Positions 47,122 to 58,309 of a stretch of 64,000 nt of DNA are shown one piece after another (within the stretch, counting starts at the first letter, position 1; each line of letters opens with the position of its first letter). The DNA lies in assembly GCF_027580225.2 (NCBI RefSeq), contig NC_073356.2:14847501-14911500 (forward strand). The letters run 5' to 3'. The notes beneath the pieces are model-generated. The model was not told where the DNA came from. It saw nothing but the letters and a program-made list of their open reading frames with translations, and ran no database searches. Both the position numbers and the translations under genes were made by a program. This stretch comes from Misgurnus anguillicaudatus. Taxonomy: Eukaryota; Chordata; Actinopteri; Cypriniformes; Cobitidae.

Positions 47122-47709
47122 AATGTGGGGGCTCGTCCTTAAATTTAGTGATTTGTTTGGTAAAATATTATTCATATTATTGATTTGATGATTGATTCGT
47201 TAAATTAATATTTTTGTTCGTTTCTTCGATAGTGTTTAATATTTCGTATTACACATTTTGGAGGATATAGTGGTTGGTTTGTTTTTTTGGTTGCTTTGCG
47301 GGAGTTCAGCTTCGGTAAGTGTTGGCTACTCTTTGTTTACATTTAGAGGTGAAGTTTATTATTGGATTTGCTTTTCCCTTGTTAGGCTTAGTGGGGTGTC
47401 CTTAACGGGATACTTCGATCTTTTTTATTTTAGTTTGTTTTTTTTGTACGGTGAAAGCAGTCAGAGCAGTTGTCTCGGGAACACGTCCGTGTTTTGTGAT
47501 AGTGACTTGTTAATCGGTTGCTATTGCAAACACTGGTTTATGGTGTATAAGAACCCACTGCAAGTAACTGTATGAAGATTAGGGTTGAGTTTAGGTAGTT
47601 TTGAATTTCAGTTAGAGGGAATTGCTTGTCCAAAATCTACTCCTCAAAAAAAAAAAAAAAAAAAAAAAAATGTTTTGAAAATTAAGTAGCCAATTTATTT
47701 GTGTTTATC
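47122..47709. other. Leader of the LTR element
   Basis: Untranslated leader between the primer-binding site and gag. It holds a (A)24 run at about 47647-47670. A 105-residue frame at 47258-47575 is not recognisable as a protein domain. Confidence 0.5.
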
Positions 47710-48812
47710 ATGACCTCAAAAATTGAAGAGTTTATTAGTGCTCCATCTGAAACTTTGTTAAATAATTTGACTAAGGATCAATTGGTAGAACTTGCGAGTC
47801 ACTTTGAAATTAATTTGCTAAGTCAAGATAAACGTTTAAAAGATAACATCAAACTCTTGATAAAAACTGAGTTAATTGAACGTGGAATTTTAGACCCTCA
47901 GTCCCTAGAAGGTGCTTCAGATTTCACTGATGCATCTGCAATGTCATCTTTAACATTTGAGCAACAAAAACAACTCTTGTTAATTCAAAATGACATGAAA
48001 GCGAAAATGTTAGAAGCGCAAAATCGTGTGGAAATGTCTAAACTTCAGTTACAACAACAGCAAATTGATCTTGAACGTTGTCGTTTAGATCTGATAAGGG
48101 AAGGAAAACTTGTTGCAATGGGAGGTGTAGATCGTGATTTGACTTTGAGTAAGTTTGATGTAGTGACTAATATGAGATTGATTCCCAAGTTTGATGAGAA
48201 AGATGTTGAACGCTTCTTTCTATTGTTTGAGCACGTGGCAGATGCGAGAAGTTGGCCTGGTGAAGAACGAACGCTTATGTTGCAGTCTGTTTTTACAGGT
48301 AAAGCTCAAGAAGCATATGCGTCTCTTAGTGTAGAAGATGCTAAGGATTATTCGACTGTTAAAGATGCAGTGTTGAGAGCATACGAATTGGTTCCAGAGG
48401 CCTATAGACAAAAATTTAGGTCCTGTAAGAAAATTGAAAGTCAAACTCATGTTGAGTTTGTACATGATATTTCGGTTCATTTTAATCGTTGGTGTGCAGC
48501 CTCTGACGTGAAGACAGTAGATGATATGAAGGAGTTGATGTTGCTTGAACAGTTTAAAAACTCTGTTTCACAACGTGTAGCAACGTACATTGGTGAGAGA
48601 AAACCCGACACTGCATATGAGGCAGCTGTTATGGCTGATGATTTTTTTCTGATTCATAAAACCTCTTTTTGTTACAAAAATGTGGGAGAAAATGTTCAGA
48701 AACAGTCTTATGATCTTAGCAGGCCTTCTAAAATTGTGCATACTTCATCTGATAGGCCGCGTAATTTCGCCGGTGGAGAGAAAGACAGGGAAAATCGGTG
48801 CAATTATTCACT
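47710..48812 (+). pseudogene. Gag of the LTR element, frameshifted in the zinc knuckle
   Basis: From the ATG at 47710 the frame runs to about 48800. The N-terminal part is acidic and helical, with a Gln-rich coiled-coil segment (KLQLQQQQIDLERC). A SCAN-like capsid domain follows, with KFDEKDVERFFLLFEHVA, WPGEERTLMLQSVFTGKAQE and YELVPEAYRQKFR. The CCHC zinc knuckle is split. The Cys of the first half lies in this frame near 48799, and the remainder (TGHWKNEC) lies in the overlapping frame that begins at about 48798. A one-base length change there, not a programmed site, is the simplest reading, because the knuckle itself is broken. Confidence 0.85.
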
Positions 48813-50541
48813 GGTCACTGGAAGAATGAATGTCCATCCTTAAAAGCAAAAGATGCTGCTAAATTGAAATTTAAGTCTTCAGTGAAACCTGTTGCTCTGG
48901 CTGTGACTTCTTCGGAAGTTAATATGCAAAGGAATTGCTCATCTGGTGTTTCAACCTTTTCTCCATTTGTTACAGATGGTTGTGTGAGATTGCTTAACTC
49001 TACCAAGGCTGTACCAGTCAAAATTCTCCGTGATACTGGATCAGCAGAAACGTTTGTCTTAGAATCTGTTTTATCTTTTTCAGATGATTCATACACTGGA
49101 AACAATGTGTTGATTAGGGGTATTGGATTAAATGTGATGTCTGTTCCCTTGCACAAAATTGTCTTGTGTTCTGATTTGATCCAGGGAGAGGTGGAGGTTG
49201 CAGTGCGTTCCTGTTTGCCTGTGGAAGGAGTGCAGGTAATCTTGGGGAATGATTTGGCAGGTGATCGAGTTTGGCAAAATGTTTCACCAAATTTGGTGGT
49301 TATGCCATCTGCCTCAACTGAGTCAAGTGATGAAAATCTTACTTGTTTCTCGGATGTGTCTCCGTCGTGCGTGATTACAAGGTCTATGAGTAAAGCACAA
49401 CCTGAAGATAAGTCGGAAACTAAAAGGTTAGTGACTGAAACACTAGAGATTCCTTCTCTCCTTTCGGTGTCACGTGAAGATTTAATTAAAGAACAAAAAG
49501 CTGACGTGACTCTCAGTGAGTTATTTGACCGCGTTGTCCCAAGTGATATAATCGTTAACCTCCCTTCTGGATATTATCTAGAGGAAGATGTGCTGGTACG
49601 AAAATGGGTACCACATGGAGAATTTGTACTTGGCGATCCTATGCAACAAATTGTTGTACCTCAGTCTCTCCGTCAGGTTGTCTTACGAACGGCTAATGAT
49701 ACTTCAGGGCATTTGGGCATAAGAAAGACATACAAGTTACTGTTAAAACGTTTCTTTTGGCCAAAGTTGAAACGTGATGTATCAAAGTATATTAAGTCTT
49801 GTCAAACGTGTCAACTGACAGGTAAACCGAATCAGACTTTAAAACCTGCCCCGTTGTCTCCGATTCCTGCAATTGGCCAACCATTTGAACATCTTATTGT
49901 GGACTGCGTGGGGCCATTGCCACGATCGAAAGCTGGAAATTAATATTTACTTACTGTCATGTGTCAAGCTACTAGATATCCGTCCGTGTATCCGTTACGT
50001 TCTCTGACTGCAAAGTTAGTTTTAAAGGCACTGACTCAGTTCATTTCCATATTTGGGATACCAAGGATAATCCAGTCTGATCAGGGGAGTTATTTCACTT
50101 CAAAATTGTTCAGTCAAGTTTTGCAACAGCTTAATATTCAACACAATCTTTCCAGTGCTTATCATGCCCAAAGCCAAGGAGCACTGGAAAGATTTCACCA
50201 AACCTTAAAATCTTTACTGAGATCATATTGTGTTCAAATGGACAAGGATTGGGAATCTGGGTTACCTTGGCTAATGATGTCTGCTCGTGAAGCTGCTCAG
50301 GAAAGTACGGGATTTAGTTCAAACGATCTTGTATTTGGACATGACGTGCGCGGTCCATTGTCTGTTTTGTCTGCAGACTGGAAAAAGTTTGATCCACCTA
50401 AAAACATTCTGTCGTATGTGAGTGATTTTCGCAGACGAATCTTTGAAGCGTGTCAATTGGCAAAAGCATCTTTGAAAAAAGCTCAAGGTCGGATGAAGCG
50501 ACTATTTGACCGTCGTACAGAGTTGAAAAATTTAATGAAGG
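48798..50541 (+). pseudogene. Protease plus integrase with no RT between them
   Basis: A retropepsin-like domain (VKILRDTGSAETFVL at about 49020, ILGNDLAG at about 49250) is followed, after about 100 residues of linker, directly by the integrase zinc-binding domain (GHLGIRKTYKLL; CQTCQ, about 49710-49815). The integrase core follows, with IVDCVGPLP, IQSDQGSYF and GALERFHQTL (the D, D, E catalytic positions). An in-frame stop at 49941-49943 interrupts the core, and the frame ends where the DIRS-like sequence begins (about 50541). RT and RNase H are absent. In ordinary Ty3/gypsy elements they precede the integrase. In the Gmr1-type group known from deuterostomes they follow it, and that order fits here. 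The alternative is an internal deletion. Confidence 0.85.
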
Positions 50542-50544
50542 TGA

Positions 50545-52500
50545 CAGACTTTTCTCCAAACGATGCTGAGTGTGCACTCGGAGGTGAAGTCGCCTTTTGC
50601 CATAACGCGCAGCTCGTGAGAGCGCATCTGCCGCTGTGTTGAGCAAGCCCAGGATGTAAATGGTACAAAGAGAAGAGATGACTTCAGAAGAGATAACGAG
50701 CGAGATGCGACAGGTGATGAGATCGTAAATCGGCATGTCAATATCGACTGTACACGCGCATCTGTTAGACGTGCTGTTAAATCAAGTCCAGTTCCATACC
50801 GAGAAAAGAGATCCTCTGCACAGGGCAAAGTTTGCTTTTTTCCCAGTTGACCTGAAGACCCAAACGAGCAAGGTGTCTGACTTGATTGCGCTTTTATGAG
50901 CCAATCGTCTAGATGCGCGAGAATGCGCACACCCTTCTCTCTCAAAGGTTTTAAAGACCCCACCACTACTTTCGTGAATGCACTGGGAGAGAGAGAGAGC
51001 CCGAATGGTAAGACTTTGTACAGGTATGCCAGGCCCTCGAACGCAAAGCGGAAAAGCGGCCTGTGTCAGGCGAGTATCGAGACATGAAAGTACGCCTCCT
51101 TCAGGTCAATGGATGCATGCCAATCGTTTGGACAAATCCACAGAAATATGCGTTTGAGCGTCAGCATTGTGCATGGTTCAGCATACGCAAGTCCAAGATC
51201 GGTCGCAACCCGCCGCTTTTCTTGGGTATAATAAAGTACGGGCTGTAAAACCCTGACATAATCTCGGTTAAAGGGACCGGCTCGATCACGTCCTTCACCA
51301 GTAGGATGGCAATCTCTGCACAAAGTATGTGCGCATCAGCAGCTCTCACCGCGGTGAAACAAACACCAGGAAAATTGTATCGCATAGCCGAGACAATTGT
51401 ACATAAAAGCCAACATGACAGGCTGGGAAGGTGTTTCCCCGCCCCCAGATACAGTGCAAGAGGGACTAAAGGCACAACCAATGTACTGCGGTGAGCGGGG
51501 TGGAGTTGATTGCCGGTGTGTGCATTTCGGCCATACCGACAGCGAGCAGGTGAGACTTTGTGAGGGAGAGCTGGAGATGGAGGATGGGTTATTAGGGCCG
51601 CTTGGTCAATGTTTTCCACCTCGTGTAGCGGGCTGAGCAGAAGGGGCATGCTGCATACAGCGGGTTCCACTATGCTGCCTGGATGGAGGGAAAAAACTGT
51701 CTGTAGCAGGATGCCCTTGGCTAGGAGCAGGCTGAGGTATCAATGTAGTGGAGGGGGCAGCTAGGTTCCAAACCGGCATGATGGCCTTAGTCTGCTTTTG
51801 GGTGGCTGAGAAGTCTTAGTCCACCTCCTTCATGTCCGCGAGACACAGCCAGATGTAGTGTTCTAGGACCACCAGGGTGGACATCACACAACGAACGGCT
51901 GACCTTGGTCGCACGGAGTGCCAGGTCAGTAGCCGCAGGGAGGTCCAAAAGACAGCTGAGTCGTGAACTCCCTCATGCAGGTCCCTTATCCTGGTGAACC
52001 TGCAGCAATAGTGTGCAGAGCAAAAGCTGCCTCCTCAAAAGCCTGGTAAGCAGACCCCATCAGTGATGGGTTTTGAGCCTGGTGTAGAGCTAACGAGAGA
52101 CTGCAGGCACGTGAGGGAAGGGTCGACTGGTCTCTCAGGATACCAGCATAACCCTTAGTGGCTCCGCCATCGAGAAAAATGAGGGGAGATGGCTGATGTG
52201 GTCAGTTCCACGGCCGAATCAGCTCATCATGCACCTCGGGGAAGAATGGCACAGGAGGTGAGGGCTGCGACGTGTGGGCAGCCCCAAAGTATCAAACGCT
52301 GAGGCAGGACGGTTCGGGTGGGGGAGGTTGAGTCTACACCAAGCCGACCACCCCCGCTGCCCGAGTGAGCATGGCGCCATCTCGGGGTTAAACAAGGGCT
52401 CCACAACCCTACCCCCAGGAGGGAGTGGATCTGAGTGGGCTTCTGAAATAGACGGCCCCCCCCTCCGATGCTATGAAAGACTTGCGTGGTGGGGTGGCAC
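50545..52500 (-). pseudogene. DIRS-like retroelement fragment
   Basis: On the minus strand, several frames carry DIRS-type RT motifs: SGFYSPYFIIPKKSGGLRPI (about 51230), DWHASIDLKEAYFHVSIL (about 51100), KPLREKGVRILAHLDDWLIK (about 50930, the LDD catalytic box), then LDLTARLTDARVQSILT. An internal deletion leads to the segment around GLLNTAADALSR (about 50640), from the RNase H region. Upstream on the minus strand, 52500-51700 is GC-rich and resembles the first open frame of DIRS elements, without a clear domain. No tyrosine recombinase was found. Multiple frameshifts make it inactive. It joins the integrase of the neighbouring LTR element at about 50541. Confidence 0.8.
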
Positions 52501-52509
52501 CGTCAGATG

Positions 52510-53300
52510 AAAATACTTGCTAGTTGTGAATCCCCTGTACATATACGTTTGTAGCACTGTTTGCTGCAATGAAACAAGTTATTTTAAAATTTAACAGTTA
52601 GCTTTTACAGAAAGAAAAGTAATGTCTGCTTTGTTACAAAAGATCAGAGTGGTTGACAAAGCATTGTAGTCTTCCTTTTAAAGACTTGTAAACACAGCAA
52701 GCACCTCAGCTCATATTTTTAAAAAGAAGAATACAATGTCAACAACCTTTTCACGCCCAAGATTCCCAACATCGGCCTTGTTGAAAGATCTACCTATCAA
52801 ATGGCCCAGACTGAACCTACAACTTGAGGCATTTTATTTAGGCTAATTATATTTAAATTACATAAAATGAGGTTCTCAAACTTTTCTGCCCTATACTGGC
52901 ACCATCCTTAGCACCACCTAATTCAAATGCTCATTGAGGAGATTAAAAAGTATCCTTTGACTATTTATTATGTCTCTCACTCTCTCTGATGATACAGATG
53001 TTTGTTAGCTTACATTTCCTGCAAGCTGCCACTCTTAAGCATAACTGTTTCTGCACTCTGACATGACATTTGGCATACATTTGCAAATGTTATTAATAGA
53101 GCTCTCTAAGGACGTTGCTTTGGGTGTTATTCTACACTGAATATTAATGTATAACTGAATATGTAATGCACAAATTAGACCTGCAAGATGTTATCCATAT
53201 CAGGTTGATCTGTATGCTTAAATCTGAGGGTACACGTCATTGCCACTTTTTTCTTTGTCTATTAATACACCACAGACCTTTGGCACCTACAACCACAACC
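52510..53300. other. Upstream flank of copy 4
   Basis: 52510-52860 shows nothing recognisable. 52865-53210 is the undisturbed counterpart of the copy-3 flank (39880-40525), without the MITE, the long (TC)n run or the 2.67-kb block found there. Confidence 0.75.
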
Positions 53301-53301
53301 T

Positions 53302-53375
53302 ACATAAATATGACGTTAGACTGTCAATGTGTTTGTCAGACAAGCTGTTTTCTCTTCTGAGCTCTGAATATAATG
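53302..53375 (+). promoter_or_regulatory. TATA-like box and non-coding first exon of perforin copy 4
   Basis: ACATAAATA at 53302, CAAGCTGTTTTCTCTTCTG as in copy 3, a donor GTAGAAAA from 53376 and an acceptor TTGCAG ending at 53466 (5'-UTR intron of about 91 nt). Confidence 0.6.
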
Positions 53376-53469
53376 GTAGAAAAGTGTATATAAACATTAT
53401 ACTACAATCTTTATAATATAACAGATAATAGTTGTTAGTTATAGCCTAATGTACTTTTTCTTGCAGATC

Positions 53470-55286
53470 ATGGGGCAGTTGTGGACTCAGCTTATTTTCT
53501 GTGCTTTGCTTCTCATTACTATTTCTGGAGAAGATGAATTAGGCACAACAAAAGAGTGTGAAGATGCTCCCTTTGTTCCAGGTCACAATCTTGGTGGAGA
53601 GGGATTTGATTTTGTGACCATGGAGCGAAAAGGTTCTTATGTGATCAACACAGAAATATGGGATTTAGGAAATGGCACCTGTAAACTGAAGAGAAATGAA
53701 TACCTGAAAGGAGTGAAACAGAAGTTACCAGCAGCAGTTGTATTCTGGAGGACCTTGCCAAAGTGTTCAATGGAAGTCTCCAGTCAGGTCTTTGAATCAA
53801 GTGAATCACTGGTCAATGATTCATCATCAGCACTTTCATCCAGCTGGAAAATTGGTCTAAATGAAACGTTAGTTGCAAAAGCAGTTGGGGGCACCCGTTC
53901 AAGAGAAGCAAAGTTTGCAATGAGAAAATCAAAAGCTGACAAATACAGTTTTACCAAACATGAAGTTGCATGCAGCTTCTACAGGTGATACAATAATGAG
54001 AGCTTTATTCCTCATGCATGTCATTCAAGAATAGATTTAAGCTAACTGAATATAAACATGTTTTTTGCAGGTACCATGTAGCCCAAAAACCACCTCTTCA
54101 TCAGGAGTTTCTTGAAGCAGTCAAATCTCTTCCTACATCCTATGATGTAACTGCCTACCGTAACTTGATCAGCACATTTGGTACCCATTTTATCACAGAT
54201 GTGGAGTTAGGAGGAAAAATGAAAGCCATAACAGCCATTAAAACCTGTAAGGCAACAATGAGTGGACTCACAGATACTGCAGTGAAAGACTGTTTGGATT
54301 TGGAAGCCTCTGGAATAATCAAAGGAGTAGATTTGGCAGCAGAGACACGTTTTTGTGAAGAAGCGAAAAAGAAGATGCGTACAGATCAAAAGTTCAGTAA
54401 CATGTTCAACGAACGTCAAAAAGAGATTATCGGAGGAAACATAAATGGAGAAGATTTGCTGTTTTCTGGTTCGTCACACCCAAACTCCCTTAAAATGTGG
54501 CTTAAGTCTTTGAAGACCCTCCCTGACATTGTGCACTACACTCTCAAACCCCTTCATTTAATACTGAGTGAAACAGACCCTGTCAGGAATGGACTTAAGA
54601 AAGCTGTTGAGGACTACATTAATGAAAACTCTCTTAAGAAGGTTTGCTCAGAATCTTGTACCATCAGCAGGAAGCGCAGTGCGAGAGATCGATGTGTTTG
54701 TGTTTGTAACCCCAGTCGAGTGATAAAGTCTAATTGCTGTCCAGCTGAAGAAGGGCTTGCCACATTGAAAGTCTACAAACTCTACGCCAAAGGATTATAT
54801 AGAGATGCGTGTGATATAACAGATGGTGTTGTATCAGTCAAATATGGTACACAAATTAAGCGCACTGAGATTATTTATAATACTCGCAATCCACATTGGC
54901 CAGAAACATTTGAGTTTGGTCCAATTAAGATCAATATGGCTAATCTACTAAATTTTGAAGTATATGATGCAGACAGCTACTGGAACAGCGATCTCCTTGG
55001 TAAATGCTCATTTGCTCTTCGGAGGGGTGAGGTGAGGGACATCTGTGTCTTTAAACATGGCACCTTCTATTTCACTTATGAAGTTCAATGTGCACCCAAA
55101 CTAGAGGGCCCTCAGTGTGATGAATACAAACCTTCTCCAATGGCTTCCCATCTTGCTAACATTTTTAGCTCAAGAAATGGTATTCTGGTTAAGGACTTGT
55201 GGAAGCTAGAATTAGCTCACAATAACTCAGATAAGTTAAGTTTCAAGAGCACTTCTGGAAAACAGATGGGGCTGTACAAACTGTAA
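53470..55286 (+). CDS. prf1-like: Perforin-1-like, copy 4 (MACPF + C2)
   Basis: 53470-53984 joined to 54071-55286, phase 2, GT-AG, 576 residues. Signal peptide, MACPF (FGTHFITDVELGG), Cys-rich segment and C2 are intact. The start is the ATG after the acceptor TTGCAG-ATC; the frame reaching back to 53449 and the one opening at 54018 are intron read-through. In C2 the five candidate Ca2+ ligand Asp residues are kept, but the second loop reads YNTRNPHW where the others have NNNDNPRW (HNNDNPRW in copy 2), an Asp-to-Arg change next to the expected Asn ligand. The segment before the end of the first exon (NETLVAKAVGGTRSREA) is unique. The C-terminal tail matches copies 1 and 2, unlike copy 3. Intact and presumably functional; expression unknown. 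Confidence 0.92.
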
Positions 55287-55398
55287 CTTCTCAAATCCAA
55301 CTTGTATGCATTAAAATAGCTGTAATCTAGCACAGCTTAAAAATCATTATGTGTGAAACTTTGCACTTAATTTGCGAATAATATTGCTGTTTTGTTTT

Positions 55399-55404
55399 AA
55401 TAAA
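55399..55404 (+). terminator. Poly(A) signal of perforin copy 4
   Basis: AATAAA at 113 bases after the stop, followed by CACAAAGACAAACCTGTGT. The canonical hexamer, where the other copies have ATTAAA. Confidence 0.75.
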
Positions 55405-55949
55405 GCATTCACAAAGACAAACCTGTGTGTTTCTTTTACTTCCTGTTGAGTGAAATTTACGATAAATCTGACATCTGTCCTGTTTCAAATTTGCAACTGA
55501 AAACCTCTGCTTATTCATAAACATTTTGATTCTTTGCATGACATCAATGCATTGTTTCTTAAAGTGTCTCATTGTATGGGATAAATTTCCCGTCAAATGT
55601 TTTGAGGTCACGGATTAAAAAAATTATATCTGTGAATAAAAAATAATACGTGCAAATAAGAACTTTAAACAGATTTATCATTATATTGCACAAAACTGGA
55701 AAACAAATGCAAAGTTATCCAAATTGCAAATGCAACATGACTTTTTCTTTGTTTATATATTTTTTTCTTCTCTGTAATATTTTCTGCTCACAAGCATATT
55801 TTTTGTATGCTTGTGCTGTTTTTTCCCTTGCTCTTATTTCCGCATTCTGCACTTGCATTTCCAAAATTTGCAGTTAGAATTTCATGCAAATCAGGGCAGA
55901 CTTTAAGTGTCACTACTGGTCTACTAGTTTTAGATTGACAGCTCCTCCT

Positions 55950-56830
55950 CTAGCCAATCAGTCAAAGATTCCCCTATGGGCAATTTCAAAGACTACGTAG
56001 AATCTGTGACTCTGATGTGGACTTCGAAGTGCAGGCCGAAGATATGTACAAACGTTTTCAGCGTAGAGGATATAAGAAGAAAGATCTTAATTCAGCTTTG
56101 GATAAAGCAAAAGCATTAAACAGGAAAGATTTGTTTAAGAAATCACATCGACAACGTGCACCCAATAACAAGATATTTTTCTCCACACAGTATGGCTCTA
56201 TGGGGTTTAACATTAGACGAGTGATTCAAAAAAATTGGGACATACTACATAGTGATCCCAATTTGCGCCCAGTGTTTTCAGAGCCCCCTATGTTCTCCTT
56301 CAGGAGGGCACCAACTCTTAAAGACAAACTGAATGAATAGTCATCTCCCTTCCTCTAGACCTTCGTCATGGCTTCGGAGACCTAAGGGCACATACAGTTG
56401 TGGCTCATGTAATCACTGTGTAAATGTGGCCCGCCAAAGTTCATTCATGGATGTGTTTACACAAAGAGTGTTTCATTGTAAGGACTTTGCTAATTGTAAC
56501 ACCACCTATGTTGTTTACAGACTTGAATGTGAGTGTGGGTGTTTCTATGTTGGACGTACTAAGCGAAGACTCAAAGAACGTCTTGCAGAGCACAAATACG
56601 CCATCAGAACTGTGAATCCTAACTACCCTATGGCCGTACATTTCAAAGAGGCTGGGCACATGAACTTGAATAATTTGAAGGTAATGGTCATTGAAGTAAT
56701 CTCTAGGAATGTAAGGGGTGGCGACGGGCTTCAACGTCTTCTTCAAAGGGAAACCTGGTGGATTGTAAAACTTAGAGCCACTACTTTTCCAGGATTGAAT
56801 GATGATGTGGATTTCTCACCCTTTTTATAG
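55950..56830 (+). pseudogene. Penelope-like element 3' part (RT thumb + GIY-YIG nuclease)
   Basis: The frame from about 55970 reads PYGQFQRLRRIC, then YKRFQRRGYKKKDLNSALDK, the C-terminal RT/thumb part of Penelope-like elements. The frame 56333-56830 has a Cys-rich linker (CGSCNHCVNV) and a GIY-YIG endonuclease (VVYRLECECGCFYVGRTKRR, LAEHKYAI), as in Penelope/Poseidon/Neptune types. The two frames are out of register at a TGAA-TGAA doubling near 56331-56338, so a 4-bp duplication is the likely break. The RT catalytic core is missing (5' truncation at about 55900). Confidence 0.88.
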
Positions 56831-56914
56831 GGTATTTAGTAATCTTGATATATATTTGGTAATACTTTTCTAATGTTTGTTTTTAGATTTATCATGGGTA
56901 ATATGTTTTTGATA

Positions 56915-57021
56915 TGTGTGTGCATAGCAATGTTCAAGTGTAACAAATATTTTGTGCAATCTTTACTTGTGTGTGCATAGCAATGTTCAAGTGTAACACA
57001 TATTTTGTGCAATCTTTACTT
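56915..57021. repeat. Two tandem copies of a 53-bp unit
   Basis: GTGTGTGCATAGCAATGTTC to ATCTTTACTT, repeated with one difference (AACAAAT against AACACAT). It lies in the 3' untranslated part of the Penelope-like element. Confidence 0.9.
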
Positions 57022-57177
57022 GTTTTTTACGATTAGTGTATTCTTTGTGAACAGCTCAGTGTGTTTGGCTGTAATGAAAATAATTAAATAAGTTTTAAGG
57101 TTGGGGGTGGGGCTTGGGTCATGTGACCATTCCCATACCTCTCTACCTAATAAATGCATTCACCTGTGTATGTTTGG

Positions 57178-57219
57178 CATGCCCTGATGAAAACTGTGTA
57201 GTTGAAACGCGTAGGCATG
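57178..57219 (+). ncRNA. Hammerhead-like ribozyme motif of the Penelope-like element
   Basis: Order: CATGCC (57178-57183), CTGATGA (57184-57190), a short stem II with a GTGT loop (about 57192-57203), GAA (57204-57206), ACGCGT as a two-base-pair stem III, A (57213) as the cleavage-site base, and GGCATG (57214-57219), the exact complement of the first six bases. This is the layout of the minimal type I hammerhead reported in Penelope-like elements. The stem II base pair next to the core is weak (A-U or one bulged A in place of the usual G-C), so activity may be reduced. Located about 350 bp after the nuclease stop, where such motifs are expected. Confidence 0.65.
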
Positions 57220-57668
57220 TAGCCATTGTTTCATTAAAGGCTTTTTATACATTTATCAGGAGTGCCTCATTTTTCTTTTTTCTTAATGCCATTATATTAG
57301 AGGCCCATTTTTGAAGAGCACCCTGGATTGTTTATACATTATTTATATTTTTTTGACACAGAGAAGCATTCCTTGTTCTTTTTTCAGTCAAAGAGGGAGT
57401 TGACATCACTCCAGTACTCTTGCCTTTAATGTGCTCATTACACACGCACAGTGTTGTGCTGGAATTAAATGCATGTTTATATATTTACGCTTATATTGCA
57501 AACTTTTTGGCAGTATAATGTGGTATATTGCAACACGTTGAAAGCAAGGCATGCTGTACAGTTTGAACCACACATGTAGCCTTTCTACAACCCTGCTTGT
57601 CGCCTTAATCATCTTAATATGTGAAGATAAATTAACCTTTGCACTAAATCTGGCTGCTTTGATCCACA

Positions 57669-58309
57669 CTGTAAAAAACAATTTGTTGAGTTAACTTAAA
57701 AAACTTTGTTACCCCGCTGCCTTACATTTTTTTAAGTTAACAATATTATTTTTGTTGAAATAACTTGCCCTCAAAGTGGAGTCAACCTTTAACTTTCCCA
57801 AGTTGCCTTAAGTATTATTTTCTAGTCCAGTCAACAAATGTTTTGTTGTTGTAGCAAATGAAAATGTGTGTTATTTTAACTAAACAATTTGTGTTGATTA
57901 AACTAAAAAAACATTTTGTAACCCCACTGCCTTACAATTTCTAGTTAAGATAAACGTTTTTGTGTTGTGTTAACTTGATTAAGATGCTTTCTGCAAATTA
58001 GCTCTTAGAAATAACAGTTTACAACACATACCAAAACTAGTTTATTGTACCATTTAATATGAATTAAACAAACTGTTTCAATATCATAAAGTGCATGAAT
58101 TTATTTTTTAAAGGTGCAGTGTGTAATTTTTAGAAGGATGTCTTGACAGAAATGCAATATAATATACAAAACTACATTAGTATGGGTGTATAAAAACCTT
58201 TTTATAATTAATCGTTATGTTTTTATTACCTTAGAATGAGATGTTTTATCTACATGCATGAGGGTCCGCTTACATGGAAGTTGCCATTTTGTGCCACCAC
58301 GTTTCTATA
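57669..58309. repeat. Degenerate MITE-like repeats left of the LTR
   Basis: 57669-57990 contains two diverged copies of a unit with ATTTGTTGAGTTAACTTAAA and ACCCCGCTGCCTTACA (second copy at about 57885). 58108-58309 (AAGGTGCAGTGTGTAATTTT to ACCACGTTTCTATA) is another interspersed repeat that stops exactly where the LTR begins. Confidence 0.6.

Noticed and set aside
48798..48812. Programmed frameshift between gag and protease of the 46.8-kb element
   Set aside because: The shift splits the zinc knuckle itself, so it is more likely a mutation.
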